Of a stretch of DNA of 20,728 nucleotides, positions 16,734 through 20,728 are shown piece by piece. A program made the translations under genes and the position numbers. The notes beneath the pieces are model-generated. The model was not told where the DNA came from. It saw only the letters and a program-made list of their open reading frames with translations, and made no database searches. The number at the start of each line of letters is the position of its first letter. Position 1 is the stretch's first letter. The stretch is from Bacteroidales bacterium (GTDB lineage Bacteria > Bacteroidota > Bacteroidia > Bacteroidales > UBA7960), in NCBI GenBank assembly GCA_007132825.1, contig SLNX01000117.1, forward strand, positions 1 through 20,728, read 5' to 3'.

Positions 16734-17900
16734 TTAACCGGTAATGACCTTTTCAAGCTTAGCTGTCGTGCTTTCCCAGTTATAATGTTGCAAAACAAAT
16801 TTATGGCCTTTTTCTCCAAGCTGTTTTCTGGTCTCTGAATCTGCCAACAAAGATAATATATGTTGCGCATACGAGGCGGCATTTTTTCCTATCCGTATTT
16901 CAATATCCTCCCGTGCACCTAATGCCTTGTTAGCCAATGGCGATGTGATGCATGGTATTTTCATGGCCATGGCCTCAAGTACCTTATTCTGAAGTCCGGT
17001 GCCAATTCGCATGGGTGCAATGAAAACTCTTGACGATGCATAATAGGTGCGAATGTCTTCGACCCATCCTGTAATTAAAACTTTGTCTGAACCAAGTTTT
17101 TTGACCTTTGCAGAAGGACTTGCTCCGGCCACGACAACTGTAGTATCAGGACGTTCAGCCCATACCAGCGGCATGATATCCTTTACCAGGAACTCGGCAC
17201 CGTTGATGTTTGGAGGATATCCCATGTTGCCGGTAAAGACAATATCATAACGTTTGTCTTTATTCAGCGGTTTAAAAAACCCTGTATCCACCCCATTCGG
17301 TATTACCGTGATCTGATCTCGCGCTGCGTGTGGAATTTTGTCACGATCAGGTAAAGAGATGATGGTTTTTTTATCAAATTGATCAAAAACATGCGCTTCA
17401 TAGCGCAATACCCTATGATATTCTGATCTCAGCAAAAAACGCTTATACCAGGGAGCAATGTCAAGCCTGCGCTTCAGTCCGGCCGAAAAAACATCTTGAT
17501 AGTCAATGGTTTTGTCAATGTCACTGTTTTTAGCATATTCTGCTGTTCGGATCAGCTGACAAAAAATATGATCCGGATTATGTTTTTTCAGTAACAGGTC
17601 TATTTGACGGTGGATACTTCTTTTATGAAAGTATGCTACCTGGAACGGTTGGGTTGAAAACAGCACCCTCATCAATCTAAGAAAAATGTCTGTTTTTCTG
17701 ATCCTGAAAAAATATACGGAACTTGAAAGTTTTTTAAGGATTTGCATCGCATCGGGGTGCGGTTTCTCATCGTTGATCGCACACAATATCAGATCATGTT
17801 TGTCCGAGAGCTCGCGGATTTGATAAAAAGCCCTGAGCTTATCACCTTTTTCCAATGGATAAGGTATTCTGGAAAGTATGATAAAAATCTTTTTTTTCAA
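16734..17900 (-). CDS. GT4-type glycosyltransferase (first copy, next to ribBA)
   Basis: This is a retaining GT-B glycosyltransferase of the GT4 type, expected at the cytoplasmic face of the membrane in cell-surface polysaccharide or glycolipid synthesis; donor and acceptor are unknown. The protein has 388 residues. The N-terminal half starts SRIPYPLEKGDKLRAFYQ, a pattern shared with sugar transferases such as those of TIGR03087. The C-terminal half shows VIPNGVDTGFF, FTGNMGYPPN, LITGWVEDIR and the donor-binding GTGLQNKVLEAMAM. The start at 17900 is TTG; no in-frame ATG occurs upstream before a stop, and the lysine-rich MKKKIFII beginning is typical. A TAnnTTTG element lies 50 bases upstream. 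The gene sits between the second glycosyltransferase and ribBA. Confidence 0.9.
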   Translation of the reverse strand: MKKKIFIILSRIPYPLEKGDKLRAFYQIRELSDKHDLILCAINDEKPHPDAMQILKKLSSSVYFFRIRKTDIFLRLMRVLFSTQPFQVAYFHKRSIHRQIDLLLKKHNPDHIFCQLIRTAEYAKNSDIDKTIDYQDVFSAGLKRRLDIAPWYKRFLLRSEYHRVLRYEAHVFDQFDKKTIISLPDRDKIPHAARDQITVIPNGVDTGFFKPLNKDKRYDIVFTGNMGYPPNINGAEFLVKDIMPLVWAERPDTTVVVAGASPSAKVKKLGSDKVLITGWVEDIRTYYASSRVFIAPMRIGTGLQNKVLEAMAMKIPCITSPLANKALGAREDIEIRIGKNAASYAQHILSLLADSETRKQLGEKGHKFVLQHYNWESTTAKLEKVITG

Positions 17901-17949
17901 ATCAAAGCTTGTTAAATGATTGTGCTTTACTCCGATTTTGGAGGTTTGA

Positions 17950-17957
17950 CAAAGGTA
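17950..17957 (-). promoter_or_regulatory. Possible internal -7 promoter element before the glycosyltransferase at 16734-17900
   Basis: On the minus strand this reads TACCTTTG, an exact match to TAnnTTTG. It lies in the 69-base gap between the two glycosyltransferase genes, the largest gap in this minus-strand block. It would allow the downstream glycosyltransferase and ribBA to be transcribed separately from lptF. No convincing TTG -33 element is seen. Confidence 0.4.
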
Positions 17958-17969
17958 TTAATTATAATC

Positions 17970-19172
17970 TTAGGTCATGTAAAATCTGTTATAAAAGCTG
18001 ATCAGCTTATCGATGATAGGTTTTATGTTGTGTTGCTCTGTTGCGAACAAATGCGCCTGATTTCCAATTTTTCTGATTATCTCTCTGTTTTGAAAACAGT
18101 GGATAATGGAGTCAGCCATCTCTTCCGGTGTGTCGGCAAGCAGAATGTGCTCATTGTGTCGGCAGTTGATACCCTCAGCACCAATACTAGTGGAAACAAT
18201 GGCCTTCCCTGCGGCCATCCCTTCAATGATTTTGATTCGCATGCCTCCTCCCGATTTTAACGGAACAACCATAAGTTCATGAGAATTTATGAATTCAGCT
18301 GCATCGGGAACTTCTCCAACAACAGAAACAGTTGGAGCGGCATATTGATAAAACGTTTCCGGAATATTCTTACCTGCCAACACAAACTTTAACCTGGGAT
18401 TAAGCTTGATGACCAGCGGCCAAACCTCCTCAAGGAACCATTTGATCCCCTCCTGGTTGGGACGCCAATCCATACTTCCAATGTGAAAAACAGTGTCTTT
18501 GTTTACAACCACGTCTTTAGGCTTAAATGAATCTGTGTCTATCCCAAATGGGATAGTTACACCTGGCTGTGCATAGCCGTTTTTTTTAAAAAAATTCATG
18601 TCAACAGGAGAAATGGCTACAAGTCCGTCGACCTGATGTACCGTTTTCATTTCGTAGGCCTTAAGACGCCTCGCCAAAAACTGCAGATATAGTTTTTTAA
18701 AAGGGTGCGATGTGGCGCGCGCCATCCTTTCCCAGATGTAATGTTCAATATTATGCGATCTGAACAGCAAAGGGCTTCCTGTGTTTTCTCTGATTACCGG
18801 AATATAGGGTGTCAGGAACAGGCCTTCAAGTTGAATAATATCAAATTTTTCTTTCTGAAAGAGTTCTCTTAATCTTTGCACCACTTTCGTGCTATAAAAG
18901 CGGGAAACATTATATGACTCTCTTGTAAAAATGTTTCTGAATGCTGGCCATGGCTTGATCCTGGTGTCAACAGGGAATGCTTCAAATTCTGTTTCCCTGA
19001 TATAGCTTTCCGGGATCCTTTCGATGACCGATTCATTACCGGAAGGTGCCAGGGCAATCACTTTTACTGCAAATCCGTGTTTGATTAGGCTCTGTGTGAT
19101 TTGGTTCATGGCCAGTGAACCACCATCCGTTGGCGGATAAGGAACCTTATGACAAAGCTGTAATATTCGCAT
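17970..19172 (-). CDS. GT4-type glycosyltransferase (second copy, next to lptF)
   Basis: This is a GT-B fold glycosyltransferase of 400 residues, related in layout to its neighbour but clearly divergent. The N-terminal domain begins with LQLCHKVPYPPTDGGSLAMN, a glycine-rich acceptor-side loop, and has FRSHNIEHYIWERM in its middle. The C-terminal domain shows IPFGIDTDSF, FHIGSMDWRPNQEG, PLKSGGGMRIKIIEGMAAGK and the sugar-nucleotide-binding GAEGI. In this protein the usual EX7E region reads KIIEGMAAGKAIVST. It starts 4 bases after lptF and so is almost certainly co-transcribed with it. A role in LPS, capsule or other surface glycan synthesis is likely, but the sugar is not predictable. Confidence 0.92.
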   Translation of the reverse strand: MRILQLCHKVPYPPTDGGSLAMNQITQSLIKHGFAVKVIALAPSGNESVIERIPESYIRETEFEAFPVDTRIKPWPAFRNIFTRESYNVSRFYSTKVVQRLRELFQKEKFDIIQLEGLFLTPYIPVIRENTGSPLLFRSHNIEHYIWERMARATSHPFKKLYLQFLARRLKAYEMKTVHQVDGLVAISPVDMNFFKKNGYAQPGVTIPFGIDTDSFKPKDVVVNKDTVFHIGSMDWRPNQEGIKWFLEEVWPLVIKLNPRLKFVLAGKNIPETFYQYAAPTVSVVGEVPDAAEFINSHELMVVPLKSGGGMRIKIIEGMAAGKAIVSTSIGAEGINCRHNEHILLADTPEEMADSIIHCFQNREIIRKIGNQAHLFATEQHNIKPIIDKLISFYNRFYMT

Positions 19173-19176
19173 AAGT

Positions 19177-20646
19177 TTATGATGTAGTTTTTGTTTTTTT
19201 TCTGATCAGAAAGTTAAAAAACTTCTCAATCTGCTGAAGATAACTGTCGGTGTCGAGCAAAGAAGAGTCTGTTGTTGCTTTAATAGTGAGGAGTATACCA
19301 ACCGGCAGCAATGCCGCGGGAGCCAGCCACATTCCCTGATGCGCCTCCAGCACCCCTTCCCTTACAAATTTCTCTCCCATCATTGAAATAACATGAAAAA
19401 CAACAAATAGCAATACTGAAATCACCAAAGGCAGTCCAAATCCCCCTTTGCGAATAATGGCACCTAATGGTGCGCCAATTAAAAAAAGTACAATACAGGC
19501 AAATGACAGTGTAAACTTCCTGTGAAATTCGATCTGGTATCTGGCCAGGGTTCGTTTCCGTTGCCGGAAATCTTCATGCGACATGTTTGTCTGGCTTCTG
19601 TTGGTCCTTACCATATCCATGGTATTGGCATACACTTGCCTTACATCAATATCACTTTTGATCAGATAATCTGTGTCTGCAAAACGAAAAGTATCATTCA
19701 TTGGTTCTGTTGATGAGAACATCACAGAATCCACATTTTCCTGAAGTTGCATCAGGTGATGAAAGCGCCGCTTGTAAGTGCGTATAAAAGATTCCTTCCT
19801 GCGGTCCAGCTGGTGAGAGAGAGAGTCTTCAAAATGTATCAGCTGGCTGATATTCAGCATTCTGAAGTTGCCACGAAACAGATTTTCGTCCGTTCGTGCA
19901 AGGTCAAACATGCTCAGGTCAAACTTTTGCACCTGTTTTCTGAAATGTGTGCGCTGAAAAGGCCTGGTGCGTTCCAGCGGACCCAGGTCAGCATCTTCCT
20001 GGTAATTGGTGCCATTATAAAGAGTAAGAACCAAATAGCGCTTATCTTCGGTAACTGCCATATTGCCCCATTCGGCAATGGTAAGGTTTACATTTCCCTT
20101 CCTGTCGCTGTGATCGTAGATTTTGATTCCCCTCAGTGTTTGTCCACCATCATCTTTTTCATCTACACGGATCACAAAATTATCGATGCCATGGTAATAG
20201 ATCCCTTCGGTGATATTGAAAGCGGGTCTTTGCTGACGCACATCATAAAGCAATGACAGACCCTTAAGGTTTGCAGCCGGTAACACATTGTTGGAAAAAT
20301 AAAAAGCAGCGATCACAAGTACCATTGAGATCATCACCATGGGCCATAATATTCGGCGGAGTGAAATACCTGCTGATTTGAATGCGACCAGTTCATAGTG
20401 CTCACCCATTTTGCCCATGGTCATGATGGATGATAAAAGCACCGCCAGAGGTAATGCAAGGGGAACAAAAGTAGCCGTGAAATAAAAAAGAAGCTCTGCA
20501 ATTACATACCATTCGAGCCCCTTTCCAACCAGATCATCAATGTATTTCCACAAAAACTGCATCAGCAAAATAAACAGGGAAATGAAAAAGGTCACGATGA
20601 ACGGCCCGATGTATGAGGTTATGACCAGTTTATGCAGCTTTTTCAT
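19177..20646 (-). CDS. LptF/LptG-family permease (YjgP/YjgQ), LPS export transporter subunit
   Basis: LptF and LptG form the membrane part of the LptB2FG ABC transporter, which extracts lipopolysaccharide from the inner membrane and passes it to LptC. The 489-residue protein has three N-terminal membrane helices (about 12-33, 48-75, 99-118), a long periplasmic part, and three C-terminal helices (about 377-398, 405-423, 438-455). The coupling-helix region EHYELVAFKSAGIS (82-95) is typical of the family. The periplasmic part includes a beta-jellyroll and then a charged helical stretch (about residues 255-375) that makes it over 100 residues longer than E. coli LptF. Whether it is the F or G paralogue cannot be decided here. 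It heads the glycosyltransferase and ribBA gene run. From memory, a YjgP/YjgQ permease near ribB/ribBA is common in Bacteroidota. Confidence 0.93.
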   Translation of the reverse strand: MKKLHKLVITSYIGPFIVTFFISLFILLMQFLWKYIDDLVGKGLEWYVIAELLFYFTATFVPLALPLAVLLSSIMTMGKMGEHYELVAFKSAGISLRRILWPMVMISMVLVIAAFYFSNNVLPAANLKGLSLLYDVRQQRPAFNITEGIYYHGIDNFVIRVDEKDDGGQTLRGIKIYDHSDRKGNVNLTIAEWGNMAVTEDKRYLVLTLYNGTNYQEDADLGPLERTRPFQRTHFRKQVQKFDLSMFDLARTDENLFRGNFRMLNISQLIHFEDSLSHQLDRRKESFIRTYKRRFHHLMQLQENVDSVMFSSTEPMNDTFRFADTDYLIKSDIDVRQVYANTMDMVRTNRSQTNMSHEDFRQRKRTLARYQIEFHRKFTLSFACIVLFLIGAPLGAIIRKGGFGLPLVISVLLFVVFHVISMMGEKFVREGVLEAHQGMWLAPAALLPVGILLTIKATTDSSLLDTDSYLQQIEKFFNFLIRKKTKTTS

Positions 20647-20659
20647 GATAATTTGGCAT

Positions 20660-20728
20660 CTAAAGGAATAACCTTTTTAATAGCAGCTTATTGTGTTTTG
20701 TTGAAAAGTGTTGCAGATGCTTGCGCTG
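20660..20728 (-). CDS. Possible 3' end of an upstream gene, cut by the window edge
   Basis: One minus-strand frame is open from the window edge for 22 codons and ends in TAG at 20660-20662, 13 bases before the lptF start. The other two frames close sooner. The visible residues are basic and hydrophobic (ending KRLFL), which could be a C-terminus, but they do not resemble the ends of Tgt or LolA, which I would expect upstream of lptF in this phylum. The stretch is too short to identify. Confidence 0.25.
   Translation of the reverse strand, partial: QRKHLQHFSTKHNKLLLKRLFL

Noticed and set aside
19186..19201. T-rich run as an intrinsic terminator
   Set aside because: It is the coding end of the permease (lysine codons on the minus strand) and no stable hairpin precedes it.
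19747..20256. 169-codon plus-strand open frame opposite the LptF/G-type gene
   Set aside because: It lies wholly opposite a clear permease gene and shows no family motif. It is best explained as a shadow frame.

Overview
The window looks like chromosomal DNA from an anaerobic or microaerobic member of the Bacteroidota. The reasons are moderate GC, several exact matches to the Bacteroidota -7 promoter element TAnnTTTG, and few Shine-Dalgarno sequences. The gene families also fit: a very long TamB-like protein, a fused RibBA, an LptF/G-type permease of about 490 residues, and [FeFe]-hydrogenase maturases beside a flavodiiron protein. Genes are tightly packed and no stretch over 300 bases lacks a gene. 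I saw no tRNA, rRNA, CRISPR array, insertion sequence or convincing intrinsic terminator.

Block 1 (about 99-9953, + strand) reads as one operon: hydF, hydE, a very large protein with the ATP-grasp and phosphohistidine domains of pyruvate phosphate dikinase, a divergent long GAPDH-like enzyme, an A-type flavoprotein (flavodiiron) and a small lipoprotein. Gaps are 16-32 bases, and hydE overlaps the dikinase-like gene by 4 bases (ATGA). The block joins H-cluster assembly, energy and carbon metabolism and O2/NO detoxification. Its centrepiece, at 2460-6569, keeps every residue needed to make a phosphohistidine enzyme from ATP. It has no PEP/pyruvate TIM barrel and carries roughly 870 unrecognised residues at its N-terminus. 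This is the best candidate here for an undescribed system. hydG and the hydrogenase itself are not in the window.

Block 2 (9950-15514) holds tsaD (- strand) and tamB (+ strand), diverging from a very short shared region. Each runs into its convergent neighbour with a 4-base overlap of stop codons. The tamB start is unusual: the best Shine-Dalgarno points to an ATC codon.

Block 3 (15511-20660, - strand, transcribed lptF -> GT -> GT -> ribBA) encodes an LPS-transport-type permease, two GT4-type glycosyltransferases and the bifunctional riboflavin enzyme RibBA. A possible internal promoter lies before the second glycosyltransferase. The last 69 bases hold what may be the 3' end of a further upstream gene.
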